Assembly (NCBI GenBank): GCA_013396655.1
Contig: WBMV01006647.1
Coordinates: forward strand, 189,221 to 253,220
Length of the DNA: 64,000 nucleotides
Origin: Campylorhamphus procurvoides
Taxonomy: Eukaryota > Chordata > Aves > Passeriformes > Dendrocolaptidae
Direction: 5' to 3'
Both the position numbers and the translations under genes were made by a program. Of the stretch, positions 23,861 through 35,690 are shown in pieces. Under the pieces are notes generated by a model. That model saw nothing but the letters and a program-made list of their open reading frames with translations, was not told the origin of the DNA and made no database searches. Positions within the stretch are counted from its first letter, which is position 1; every line of letters begins with the position of its first letter.

Positions 23861-25555
23861 CCCCAGAGTTAAGGCAAGGGGAGAACTACTGGGTGAAAGA
23901 TTATATCAAAATGAGCAGGGTTTGAGCCGGGGAAATATTCGAGCCACAACCAAGCCAATATAATAATTAGAAGGAAGTGCTGATCTCTGGGGTTGGTTTC
24001 TGTGGGTGGGCTCATTTATTTTCATTATTTTGCCATGAATATAAAGGGTCCAGCATCAAACCCCCTCTGTCCTTTGGTTGTGTTCAAGGGAATGGACTAT
24101 TTTGAAGGTGGGGACAGTTTTTATCCTTAGATCTGTTGATTCTACCAACAAACTCAATGCAGGATCAGGTGGTGTTTGAGACACCTTTTCGAAGATATTT
24201 TGATAACCCCAAACCCAAAGGTAACCTGCCAAATTTTGGCATTTTTAAGGAAAAATAGTGATTGAATATTATTTCCCAAGTGTTAATCCTGGAAAAAACT
24301 AATTTGTAAGGGGGAGAAAAAGAATCCCTCATGTGCATTTCCAGCACTAGGAAGAAAATAAAGTCCTCTCATTCTTGTGTTTATACCATAAATAAACACA
24401 CACATATATACATTTAAGTTACCAGATGAGTATTTAGATGTTGAGATGACCTTTGAGAGATTCATTAAATAATTGTATTTAAATCAGGGTTTTCTTTTAG
24501 TTTTATTTTCAAAGTGTCCTCTTCAATTCCCCCTGTATTTTTGACCATCCTTTTTCTACTTAAATTTAGGTTTTGCTATTTTAATTGAATCTAATAGTTT
24601 TATTGCTGCCTCTTGTACCAAATGGGTGTGTAAGAGTGGGATTCTCCATTGTGGAAAATCCTGAGCATTGCATTTACCAAAAATTCATGCAAGAAAAAGC
24701 CACAAAGTTATTCTATTTTATTTTTTTCAAACTTCAGCCTTCTGTCCCTGGAGAAATGTGTTTCTTGAGTAAGGAGACCCAACTTCTGGGACACAAAGGC
24801 CCTGCAGCTTGCTCCCGGGCTGGCAGGGAGCAGAGTTTGACTTCCCAACTCTGGGCAAAATCCTCTCCTGATGCAAGAGGATGGTCTGCCCTCTCCACAG
24901 TCAACACAGCTTAAAACTGCGTCCTCAAAAATCTGTTTGCTCATCACTTTGGTCTTCCTTGAGCGTGCCTAAGTCAGAAATAGATTAATCCCCCAGGGCA
25001 GGATTTGCCTGATGTGACTCGTGGTGTGTGCGAGGCAGAGTCGGAGAGCGGAGCCGACTCCCTGAGTGGCCTCAGAGCTGGGAGAGCACTGGGAACCCCC
25101 AGAGCTGCCCAGCAGCTCGTCCTGAGAGCTCCTCTCATCCTCCTGGTGGTTCCAACATCAGCAGGGGGCTCAGGGGTTTGGCTGCCCTGTGTTAAAGCAG
25201 ATTTGCAGGCAGGTGCAGACCTGGGCTGGTTCCTCCGACTGGGTCAGTGGCTGGACCTGAGTTTTGAGTGTATGAGCAGAAGAACAATTTGGGGCGCTCT
25301 TGTCTCTGTGCAGGGCTCAGGGGCTGCAGGGTGGAGTCTTCCCACCAAGGAGATGAGTTCAGTGCTCCATTTCCCTCGTTCCTGAACATAAGAGGCAGCT
25401 TTAAGCACAGATGCTACTGGAATGTGTCAGTAAGAAAAGTTCAGTGAAGTTTCTATTGGAGATACAGATTTTGGTAGAGTGTGGGAAAAGGGGCTTTCCT
25501 TAGGAAGAGCCACCACAAATCCAGGTTGGAGCTAAAGGGACAACAGTGTAAAAGA
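23861..25555. other. Unique sequence with GC-rich patch at 24990-25390
   Basis: AT-rich to about 24980, then a sharp change to GC-rich sequence with several CpG at 25018-25075. That patch has an open frame of 126 codons (25005-25385, +) with no family resemblance. It could be a small island or an unrecognised old insertion. Confidence 0.35.
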
Positions 25556-25682
25556 CTTTTTGGGCATGATCTTTAAGGGTGTGACTCTTGGGGATGGTCC
25601 TGTGCAGAGCTAAGAGTTGGACTTGATGTGGGTCCCTTCCAACTCAGCATGTTCTTCCAACCCAAGTGATTCCAGGATTCCC
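25556..25682 (+). mobile_element. CR1 LINE tail fragment
   Basis: 'gagttggacttgatgtgggtcc', 'cttccaactcagcatgttc' and a tail of gattccaggattcc mark the 3' end of a CR1 subfamily different from that at 2790. The upstream part ('tgatctttaagggtgtgactc') is weakly similar, so the left edge is approximate. Confidence 0.75.
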
Positions 25683-28600
25683 TGACTCGATGATGTTGGT
25701 CCTTTGTTTTGCCTTTTTTAGTGCAGGTATTGAAAGAGATAAATCCCTTTGCCATTGCAGCCACATCACTCTCTTATTTAGTGCCATTGCCTTCAGGGGA
25801 GTCAGGTTTATTTATTTATTCCTAATTAATACCATATTTTATTATTGTTCTTAAAGTCCAATTGCCTCAGTTGGGTGGTTAAAAATAGAACAAAAACATT
25901 ACATGGAAAAATGCTCATGGAGAGCTCGTCAAAGTCTAGGTGACCCACCAAGGTTTGTCCATTTGTCACAAATGGCTTTGCTAACACATATTATCACCAG
26001 CACTTAGACTTACTGCTCTGCTCAAAGCTGCAACACCAACAACAGGATATAAATACTTTATAAGACATCTATTGTCATTTATTTATCATGTATAACACGC
26101 AGCAAAAGCTTTATAAAACATTTATTGTGCATTTGTAGGTAGCGTGTGCCGTGCAGGAGGGATGCAGTGTTTGCCTCAGGTTGGGAAGTTGGAAGGACTG
26201 GAGGAGGAAGAGGAAGAGGAGGAGGAGGAAGAGGGAGAAGACAGAGAGACAAATAGCATTTCCCTTCTCTTTCTTACTTCCATGGCAGCTCTTTCTTATT
26301 CCCTGCATTGCTGCAGTACCAAAACACTCCTCTTCTCCAGAGGAAAAATCCCTACTATTATATTTTTTTTTCATTACAGCCTAAACGTTTTCAGTTTTAA
26401 AAGAGAAAAAAACCCATGAAAAGATAATTTGCCCGATCTGATTTCTGATGCTTTTTGCTCAGTGTTATGCAGCCCCATTTTTTTTCCGTAGGAAATTTGA
26501 TACATTACTTTAAGTTAACTACATACAAGAGAATACTAAATAAATTCACTTTATGTGTTTTCCTAATTAGTTTTCAGTCATGTAATTCTCTTCAATACAG
26601 AGCTGAGAAATCCCCAAGTCTACCTTGATGTAGTTAGTGTCACATACACTGATCATGTGAAATTGAATTTGAATTTACTACTAATATTTAAACACGAAAG
26701 CTGACTTGAACCGTATTTCCCCCTTGGATAGAGATGTCACTGCTCTCTGTAATGAGCAGCATTATGTTGAATACTTAAGCCAAGAACAACCAAGTTACAG
26801 GAACAGGACATTAATCTTGGAGAACGGTGGAATCTCAGGCTTTAGACAGTGCAGTGTCTTAGCAGTGCCACTTACACTTTAATTACTCGAGATGACTCCT
26901 TTGCATGAGCATATTTTGTAAAGATGGAGTGGGAATAGAGACATTTCCAGGATCTCTTGGATAACTGGATAAACTGTATGTACAAAACGGTGTTATTTCC
27001 TCTTTGTCACCTTTAGTTGTTGAATGCACTTGGAACTTGTTAGATCTGGGGGTCTGTGGGGTGGTTCCAGACTCATTTTTGGGGCAGAGGGAGCTGCTGA
27101 GTCCTTGCTCTCTGCAGGGTTTGGTACCACACTGTTCCCTGTTCTGCATGGCTTCAATAATATGGCCTTTAAAATCTAAAGCTCAGGGTCCCCTCTGAGT
27201 AATTCCCCTTCCTGGGGGGAATCTGAGGCTTTGGGGAGCCCTGTGGGAACAGTTTTCAAAGATTCTGAATAAATCCAAAGATTTTTAGAGTTTCTTTCTG
27301 CAGTGTCTGGGGTGCTGTGGTTGGAGAGATGAGGCAGGGAGTGCTGGATTTGGCACTTAGATCCTAATTTATGTTGTTACATGATTAACTCTCTACCTGG
27401 ATGGATACAAACCTGGATGAGTTTAAATTTAAAATACTTTTCAGTACTTGGCTCTGTTAGCACTCAGTGTTTGCTGATCAATTAATATAGGAAGATGTAG
27501 AGGGGGGGGCAAAGAAGCTGGAGCAGGAGAAAGCAGAACTTTGAAATGTCACTGTTGAAATGTTTAGGAAAAGCAGGAGAGATTTCAGTCCTTTCCTAGT
27601 ACCTTTGGAAAGGATGGATACCCGACCTAAATGTTTCTAGTGAGGATGTGATGGACCCCAGGCCATTGCCATGGGCTCAGGAACCAGCTAACAGGGAAAA
27701 ATCCTCTTGACAACAGAAAAATTACCCTGTGATTCATCCTGCTCCAAAAATTTCCCTCTGACTTCAGCAGAGCATAAATGGAGGAGCTGGATGGACCCAT
27801 TGCTCTGGGGATCTTCACACTTTGCTCCCCACAATGATCAAATAGGAAAGAAACAAAGGCATGGAGGGAATCCCCAAAGAATTATAAAATGAAATAGAAA
27901 ACTTTCCACTTTAGATACAAAGGAAGAGTCAAGAGATGGGTCTTTTCATCTTTGTGTAATGTCTTTAGGAAAACAGAGCCTGCATTTATGGTACAAACTA
28001 TAGAAGGTGTTTCACTGTGCATACAAGATATTCCTTCTGGAAGCATCCAGGGCTGGACCGGGCTGGACCAGGCTGGAGCCAACATTCCCTTCTGTGTGTC
28101 CTGCTCGGGGTGTTCGTGGCCTGTAAGAGCCCAAATTCCCCAATTTGGGTTCACTCTTAATGTCCTGATTAATTGGCATTCATATTGTAGATAGAACTAA
28201 TGAGGAAGGTGATTATTCATGGCTGGGAGAGGAACTCAGTGTATCACAGTGGCTGAGGAGTAATTATTTTGAAGAACTAATACCCAATCATAAACAGAAG
28301 CTTAATGAAAACAACCCACAATGAAAATGGATTTCTCTGTGTGTTTTTTTAAGCAATTTCGCTGTCCTTTCCACAAACCCAGCCAGTCCCTTTATTTATT
28401 TATTAGTGGGGTGTGATAGATTTGTTTCTAAACGTGTTGGATTTGCTTTTCTACTTAAAGGCTGTTAAGATGCTGTTTACAAACTCATTTACTGAACCTG
28501 CCCAAGATTAATAGTGAGGTCTCTCTGTGTGAGGAATCATTAGCAAATGGTAAAAAGCAACTGGGAAACAAGTGGATTGTGACACATTCGTGGGAACCCC

Positions 28601-29532
28601 CTCCTAGGTATTGATTTAGGGTTTGTTGCAGTTTTTGGGAACAGCTGAAAAACAGCTCTTTGGGTGTGCCACACCTTCTAAAGAGGGAATTTGGTTGAAA
28701 TCAGGTCCAAAAAGAAGGAATTTAGTTATTTTTTAGAGAGGAGTGAGCTCTGAATGCAGAATTGCATCTTTCTGCATCCCTGCCTTCAGGGATAACCCAA
28801 AAAGTTGGTGGGTGAAGTTGCTTTTTGCCAACTTTGGGTGGATGAACTGCTCTGGCTGCTGTTTCCTCAGCAGCAGTTGTGCTGGGGTGTCTGCAGGAGG
28901 AGGATTACGCTGCATCTGGCAAAGGAAATTACGGATTAACATGTGCCTTATGGAGGAGAAACATTACAGGAGAACTGTCATTTGTATTTTACGAGGAAAT
29001 AATCCTTTAAGTCTCTTAGGGCTGGAATAGCTCCTTCGTTTTCCTCCCCTTTTGGAATACCCTGTGAATCCTCGGGTCAGAATTAGTAACAAACAAAACA
29101 AAGCCCAGAAGAATCTTGACTTTTTTTTTTCTTTTCAACGACAAAGGTCACTGCTAGAAAAGAGATTGGAGAAAATGTTCCAGAAGGTTCCCAAAGAGCC
29201 CCCACGCAGCTGGACCCTGGAGTGTCCCTCTCCTGGGGATGGGATTTTCAGGAGCACTCCAGGTGCTCAGTGTGGTCTAGATACATCCAAACGCCCTTCT
29301 CCCTTCCCACAGTGAAAACACTGAGTGATGACCTGCAAAGAAGCTCAGTTGATTGCCCAAAACCTGAAAGAAAGTGTTTCACAGCCCAGAGGGTCAATTT
29401 TTAATTTTGATTGTTAATATTACCCAGGAGGAGCAATGCCTGGAGGTCAGGAAGCATTTTAGATGCACAGAAATACCCACTTGCTGTTACTCTCCTTGAT
29501 TCCTGTGACAGTTTTCTGTTTCCAAATCACAT
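25683..29532. other. Unique AT-rich sequence, no supported gene
   Basis: About 3.8 kb without recognised CR1 apart from an isolated 'gacctaaatgtttctag' near 27625 that matches the tail at 29533. A GGA/GAA repeat is at 26200-26250. An exon-like segment at 27969-28122 is described in the findings. Confidence 0.4.
26200..26250. repeat. GGA/GAA purine repeat
   Basis: About 50 bases of only G and A on the plus strand in triplet-like units. It produces poly-glutamate in one frame, which is a repeat artefact. Confidence 0.9.
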
Positions 29533-29588
29533 TTGGACTCCTTGATCTTGGAGGTCTTTTCCGACCTAAATGTTTCTAGGATCCTGTA
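29533..29588 (+). mobile_element. CR1 LINE terminal fragment
   Basis: 'ttggactccttgatcttgg' followed by 'aggtcttttccgacctaaat' and 'gtttctaggatcctgtag' is the last 55 bases of a CR1 element. The rest is missing or unrecognisable. Confidence 0.75.
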
Positions 29589-32393
29589 GTGCCTCCCTAA
29601 ACTGCTTTGGTGTGCAGAGGGAATTTCTTAGCTTTGCTCTAAACGTGATTAATTGATTTACTTCTCCAACACGTGGATTAAGGATTTTAAAACAGGAAGT
29701 CATCAAAAAACAGCCTTGTGCTGTTGCCTTACCCGGTCTTTGTCGTGGAACCATCCAGCATGAGTTGAGTCATTGCTCCAAAAGGGCTTCTCACTGTGGA
29801 AGGGGCAGAGCATCCTCTGGACAGCCCCTCCCTCCACGGGGTTGTTTGCTCTTCACCCAAGGTCTTGGTGGCATGTTCCATGTCCAGAATGGATGTTCCA
29901 AGCACCGACCATCCTACAGACCTTGCTGTTCTCCATCAGCCACAGGTGCCACGTGTGCCAAAGCTGAAAAATGAAGAAGACAATTGTTGGGGGTGCCCAG
30001 AAGCATCTGCACACCCTGCACTTGAAAGGGGGTGTCCATGGCCTTGGGAAGGTTTGCAATATTCCCTCCAAAGCTCTGCCCAGCTTGGTGGAACTTTCAG
30101 GTTTCCGTGTACCCACCGTAGCTCCTCGCTCTGCCCTCGTGCTCCAGCCTGCCACCTCCTCCCAGGCCAAACCCCAGGCTGAAAGGGAATTCTGAGGGAA
30201 AACCAGTGGTTGGAGCAGGCCAGGGATGTGGATTTCAGCACACGACGTGGAGTGCTGACTTTGGCTCCACTGGGTCAGCTGAAACACGACACAGCAGGAC
30301 GTTGTTTTGGCTCAGGAAAGCTGTCAGCTCCCCATCTGATTCTTGGCTGGGCCAAGAGCAGCTTTGAGTGATATTCTTTAACAAACTCTGAATTTACATT
30401 TATTTTAGGGTTTTAGGCTTTTCTGCTTTTTAATAAATTCCTTGGCATCCTTTTTCCAGCCTAGCAAGAAACAGTTAAATGACTGAATCTCAAAGGTTCG
30501 GGTACTTCGACAAACAACAGTCACAGGGAGGAAAATTAGCAGTTTTCTGTTAATGACTCATATTAGTCCTCTTTGGTGGTCCAAAGCAATGGATTAGATT
30601 TTTTTTTATTTTTATTTTTCCCCCCCGCTTCTTCCCCGTGCCTGTCATCAGGCTGCTTTTCTGATTGCTAGTTTTGTTGTTAAAAATGTCACTCTCTTTA
30701 TTCGCCCTTCTCCCCATAGAATCTTTAAAACTAAACGCAGGAAAAGTGGAATATACCTGTCATTTAGACCAGCTAGAACAAAGGTTGATAGAAAATACAT
30801 TCCTAGTTTGAAGAGGCTTCCCTGCTGATTTTGTTTATCAGAAAATGGCAAGTTTTGTTCCTAATGGACTGAAATTTAAATAAAATCTGACTCTGGAAAT
30901 AAAAGCAGCCATTATGACAAAATAAAATTATATATTTTATAGGAGAAATTGAATTAAAATGCTAGTTTCCTTTGGTTAAATTCTTTTACATAAGGAAATG
31001 AATAAACGAGTGAGAGTGAAATAGAATGAGATAGAAAGCTGATTGTTGAAGTAAGCTTTTTAAAAATCAATAATCTCTTGTAATTTATATTTTTTGAAAA
31101 AACTTTGAACAGACTTCCATACGATATCTTGAATTATAGCTACATTTCTACGTTTCCTTTCATTAGAAGTTGAACTGGGGGTTAAGGAGTGTTTTCCCCC
31201 TGGGATTTCAGGTTCTTATGGGGCTGTGGCTTTGGGCTACAACCTTCTACAAAAGAAAAGCCTCTCCAGAACACAGCTTAATTGAACAATTTTATTTATT
31301 AGCATTTATTAAATAATTATTTTCTGTTGTTTTTAAAAAATAGGGTTATTTTACATGGCAAAATGGGAACTTTTCTCTGAGGGAGGTGGTGGAGCTGAGT
31401 CAGGGCAGGGGACAGTGATGGTTGGGAGCAATCTACCTGTTGAGGGTCCTCTTTCAGGGGGACATTTCATCTGAATTCACATGGTTTAACATTCAGATCC
31501 CCCAAAAAAGAATGATTAGAAATAAAATTAAGCTATTTTGTTGACCTTGCATTACATGGGAGATGTCCTTGCACTCCTTGCAGGTAGAGGGGTTGTCCAG
31601 GTTTTGCCTGGCACTGGTTTCCCTGAAAATAAATAGTTGGGTTTTGGAGAAACAAATTAAGGGATTTGCCAAATCTAAGTTATTAATTAAATTTAAAGGG
31701 AAAGCTAGAGTTGCATGAAGCTGTTATAATAAGATTGAAAGTGAATTTACAAGCAGAAGGTGCTCATGGACCAGAGGTAAAGAAGTGATGGGTGGTAGGA
31801 ATGGCCTGTGCTTTTCCTAAATATTCCACCTGGCTCCTTGGTGAGAGTGCATGGGAAAAAAGAATCCTGACATATTGCAAATCCTAATTTAAATTTCTAA
31901 AAAAATTGAATTAACAATCCAACAATATATTCTTGGTTTTTCCTCTGTCCCCCACAATGATGGCTCTTTCCCAAGTGTGGTGTTTCCTGCTGGGCTGAAG
32001 GATGAGGGAGCTCTGAGAGCACCAGAATGTTGGTTTCATGGAATGATGGGAAGAACCACATATTCCCTTTGAACCTTGGCTTTCCCAACTGTAAAATGGC
32101 AGCACTGTGGCCTGGATGTGCTTGGAATGGCATCCTTAATCCCCCCCAAATCTCTGCCACCCCTGGGTGCCAGCAGGGTTATAATTATTGTCTCCTTTAA
32201 CCAGCAGCCAGGGAGATCTGTTAAAAGTGCTTTGAAGATGTAAATATCTAAATATTCTTATTACTGTTATTATTATGGCTGTCCACAGTGATTACTGTGA
32301 TTATACGGTGCCTTCCTGACATGTTCCTAATGGCAAAATACCTCATGGGCTGTGAGGGGTTGAAAGCAGCTCCTCTGCCCCACAGGAATATGT

Positions 32394-32441
32394 CTGAGGA
32401 TCACATTTTGGGTAGAACTTGGCTGAGGATCACATTTTGGG
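32394..32441. repeat. 29-bp tandem duplication, partial second copy
   Basis: 'ctgaggatcacattttggg' occurs at 32394 and again at 32423, separated by tagaacttgg. The second copy breaks off after gggg. Confidence 0.9.
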
Positions 32442-33526
32442 GCAGGTTGATTTACCTCCATGGACTGATTGAGACACAGAGTCCCGCCTTGGACTGTCAC
32501 ACAGGATCCAGGTTATCTGGAGGATACCTGCTGGAAGCCAGGCTTTGGTGGGACAATCTGGTGTTGCTCAGAGCTGAGGACGTTGCTCTGAGGTTGGGAG
32601 AAGTGCTTGGTGGAGGACAGCAAGGTCCTCACTGCTGTGTCCCCCCACCAAGAGTTGCATGCTTCCCTCTGAAGCTCTAAATCTTCTGAAACACTTCAAA
32701 GCACTCTCTGGTCTCTTGTCCAAGGGTAATCAAAGCTGGAGGAGCTCCCTTTTAGAGTGGCTCATCCCCCTTGAAGATGAAACCACCCTGAATAACCAAC
32801 ATCTGCCCCACGAGCACATCCTCAGTGTGTGTTTGGTGATCACAAGACACAAACTCCCCGTGTATTTGTGGGCAAAGTCTGAGCACAAAGGCCCTGAGAG
32901 CTTTTTCAGAAAATAAATTGCTGGTGATAATCCTGCAGGTTTCCTTCTCCCCAAACAACCTTGCACTGAGTGAAACCACTTGTAACACAGCCAGTCAATG
33001 GACTGATTGTATTTTAGCTCTCTCCTCGAGTAGGGGCCAGTCTCTCCTTTCCCATTTGGCTTTTTATTTTAATTATTATGATTTTATTTTTGATTCCATC
33101 CTATTCTGTCTGATACTCACCAGAATTAAGCTCTGTAATGAAACCTCAGAGAGCCTGGAGAGCTTTGGCCAAAGTACCCTCGGGCTTGTTTGTGGAGATG
33201 GTTTTGCCAAGCCCACACAGCTCTAATCACGTCCTTTCACTGGCCTGTTTTAAACTGGTCCCTCTCTCTAAAGTCTTTTTTTTGTGTGTGTGATTCAGAA
33301 ATACATTGTTACAATGAATACAGTATGTTTAGAATAAGTTTAATTGGATTTGGTAGCCAGGCAAGTGGAGGTTTTTATTAGAGGTACTGACGACTTCCAG
33401 TGGAGATAATATTTATACAGTGGGCCAGAAGTGTTTGCATTTAGAAGAATAAATAAAATGAATAATATCTAAACAAGATAATTAAAATGTCAATTACAAA
33501 GTACCTTTAATTTGCTTTGGTTTTTG

Positions 33527-35233
33527 ATTTGCATATTCCTTCCTTCACTTTGAAGACAAAGACAAATACACTCGATGCCACATTTCCAGTTCTCAAATAT
33601 TTCATTTCATGTGATATATTGCCAGGGACCTCCCCTCTGTATTTACAGTAAGGTTGTAGAAATACACCTATATTTGCATCTTGGGCCATTCTATCTGGCT
33701 TTTGCAGATCCTGACTTGCATTTCTGTGAAATCACAGTGGCGTGGATGGTCAGAAAAGAAACCCCAACCAATTCAAACCCAAATAACACACAAATCCTTG
33801 AAGCCACGTGGAGTACTTGCTAAAGGCTGTGATGGACAGGTGGTTGTGGAAAATGGCTTTATTTGCCACTAAATTGTAGATACCCATATTTAATTAAAAA
33901 ACCCAACAAAACAAAGAAAACCACCAAGATAAAATAAAGCAATCCCTCCTATTATTATTATTTATCTATATATATAGGATGAAAGTATCATGCATTAAAG
34001 AAGTGGACTTTGAGGAACTATAGGCCTGTTTAAAGCTGGCATTTGTCACTTTCTGCTAAGAATAGGATGACAGAAGGACATAAATGACACTCAAAACTTC
34101 GTGAACACGTTGCTTGTCCCACACCTGGAGTTTTGTTTTTGTTTCTCACATATTCCTTTAAAAATGGTTAGACTTGCAACATCTGGGGGTACTTCTGTGT
34201 TTTGGAATAGCAAATTCTTCCCAAAAAAATGGCCATTTTTAAACAAGTTGGGCATTTTTTCTCCCCTCTTTTTTTGTAGTTGTAGTTTTTTTGGTAAAAC
34301 TCATTTTTTTTACCTATACCATTAATTAGCTGTTGTTATTAATTACTGCTCTCCATTTTGATATGTGTGGATACTTGGCAAAATCTGTTGGGGATCGCTC
34401 AAGATGAAAGGGTTGCTGTGCAAGTAGGAAACCTTTTTAGGATTTGTCACGAGTTGCAAAGCACAGATTTAAAATGAATAGTTGTATGGCACCCTAAGTA
34501 AATAGGGCTGGTGGCTGTAGGTCTCCAAGACAAGTGGAAAAAGCAAGTTAAGCTTTTTATTTTAATAATAATTATTTCCATCCTCCTTCTTTTTTTTTAC
34601 TTCTGGCGTGCTTTGTTAAGCAGATCCTGAAATGGACTCCTCTTTCTTTCTCCTTGCAAATTAAAAGCTTCTACCTTAAAGAAGTGAATGATACATTATC
34701 TGCTGTCTCTAAATTGAGCCCATTTGGAGCTATTTGCATCCTGTAGAAACCTAGAGCTGAGTGCTGTGCTCCGAGGTGTAATGACTGGTTGTCACAACAC
34801 GCTGGAGGTGGCCCCATAACAAAATGATCCCCTGTCAATCCCCTTGCAGGAAACGCATTGGCAACCTGTAATTCAGGCTCAGTATTAACATCCTGCCTGG
34901 GTTTTGTTAAATGGCACTTTCTAGGAAGTAGATCTGCTGAACTTGGGCTTAATAATGTTTTAAGGGGAATATTTGATGGAAGTTTTAGAAAGCATCACAT
35001 GGGGTTAACAGTGATTTGTCATTTGTTTCTAATTAAAGGACTTAATCTCTTATCGCTGGAACAGCCTATTTTTTTAATACTAAAGGCACAGATGTGAATA
35101 GAAACATATTAATGAGATGTCATACTACACAGTCATTTAGTGTTTTGTTTAACTTAAACATAGCAGAAAATGTGCATCTAAGTAGACACATGTAATGACA
35201 TCGAGATAGAATTATAATTCCCCACATTTGCAT
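33527..35233 (-). promoter_or_regulatory. Four octamer (ATTTGCAT) motifs in 1.7 kb
   Basis: Perfect matches to the POU-factor octamer, all reading ATTTGCAT on the plus strand (ATGCAAAT on the minus), at 33527-33534, 33672-33679, 34732-34739 and 35226-35233. All lie in repeat-free AT-rich sequence. Function is inferred only from the motif. Confidence 0.3.
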
Positions 35234-35562
35234 AACCTTTAGCAGCATCCACTTTAGATCCACCTTGCCATGGTTATTCTATCTTCAAAATTGATGTTTG
35301 TTTTAGTAGTGAAAAGGTCTAAAATCACACAATGACATTGTTCTCCTGTCACAGGGTCTGTTGTTTGCCTTAAACCAAATGTGTCTCTTTGACTTTGTTG
35401 GCTCCTCTTAAGAGAGGGAAACAAAACTTGTCCAGTCTGACAGTCATGGTTGTTCCTGCAAAGTGATGAAGAGGAAAGAGTGACCTCACCCACCAGTTAT
35501 TCCAGGTACAACAGCCACTCCACGGCTGAAATATCTAAAAATCAGGAAAAAGTGCCATGAGC

Positions 35563-35690
35563 TGTTCAGAGCATCACTAATGTTGAAAGAGACCTCCAAA
35601 ATTATTGAGTCCAACCTTTGGCCAAAGACCACCTTGTCATCGAGACCATGGCACTGAACACCCCCAAGTTGCAGGAGTAAATCCTATGGG
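35563..35690 (-). mobile_element. CR1 LINE 3' fragment, diverged
   Basis: 'gttgaaagagacctccaaaa', 'gagtccaacctttggccaaa' and 'tcgagaccatggcactgaac' follow the minus-strand order of a CR1 3' end. It is of the subfamily with 'gtccaacccttgacccaac', also seen at 60943. Confidence 0.85.

Larger units (their letters stand above)
29589..35562. other. 6-kb unique interval, largely AT-rich
   Basis: No CR1 recognised. 29750-30290 is GC-richer with overlapping short ORFs on both strands and no known product. A 29-base duplication is at 32394-32441. 33400-35240 is AT-rich with four octamer motifs and TAATTA-type words (for example around 34320-34345). Exon-like segments at 33708-33839 and at 35490-35525 (minus) are treated as unproven. 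Confidence 0.4.

Noticed and set aside
33708..33839. 132-base in-frame segment after a strong ttttgcag acceptor
   Set aside because: The donor (GTGGTT) is weak and two frames are open, so nothing selects a coding frame.
35490..35525. 36-base minus-strand micro-exon
   Set aside because: The donor TGG/GTGAGG is only fair and the reading frame closes at once beyond it; not enough support.
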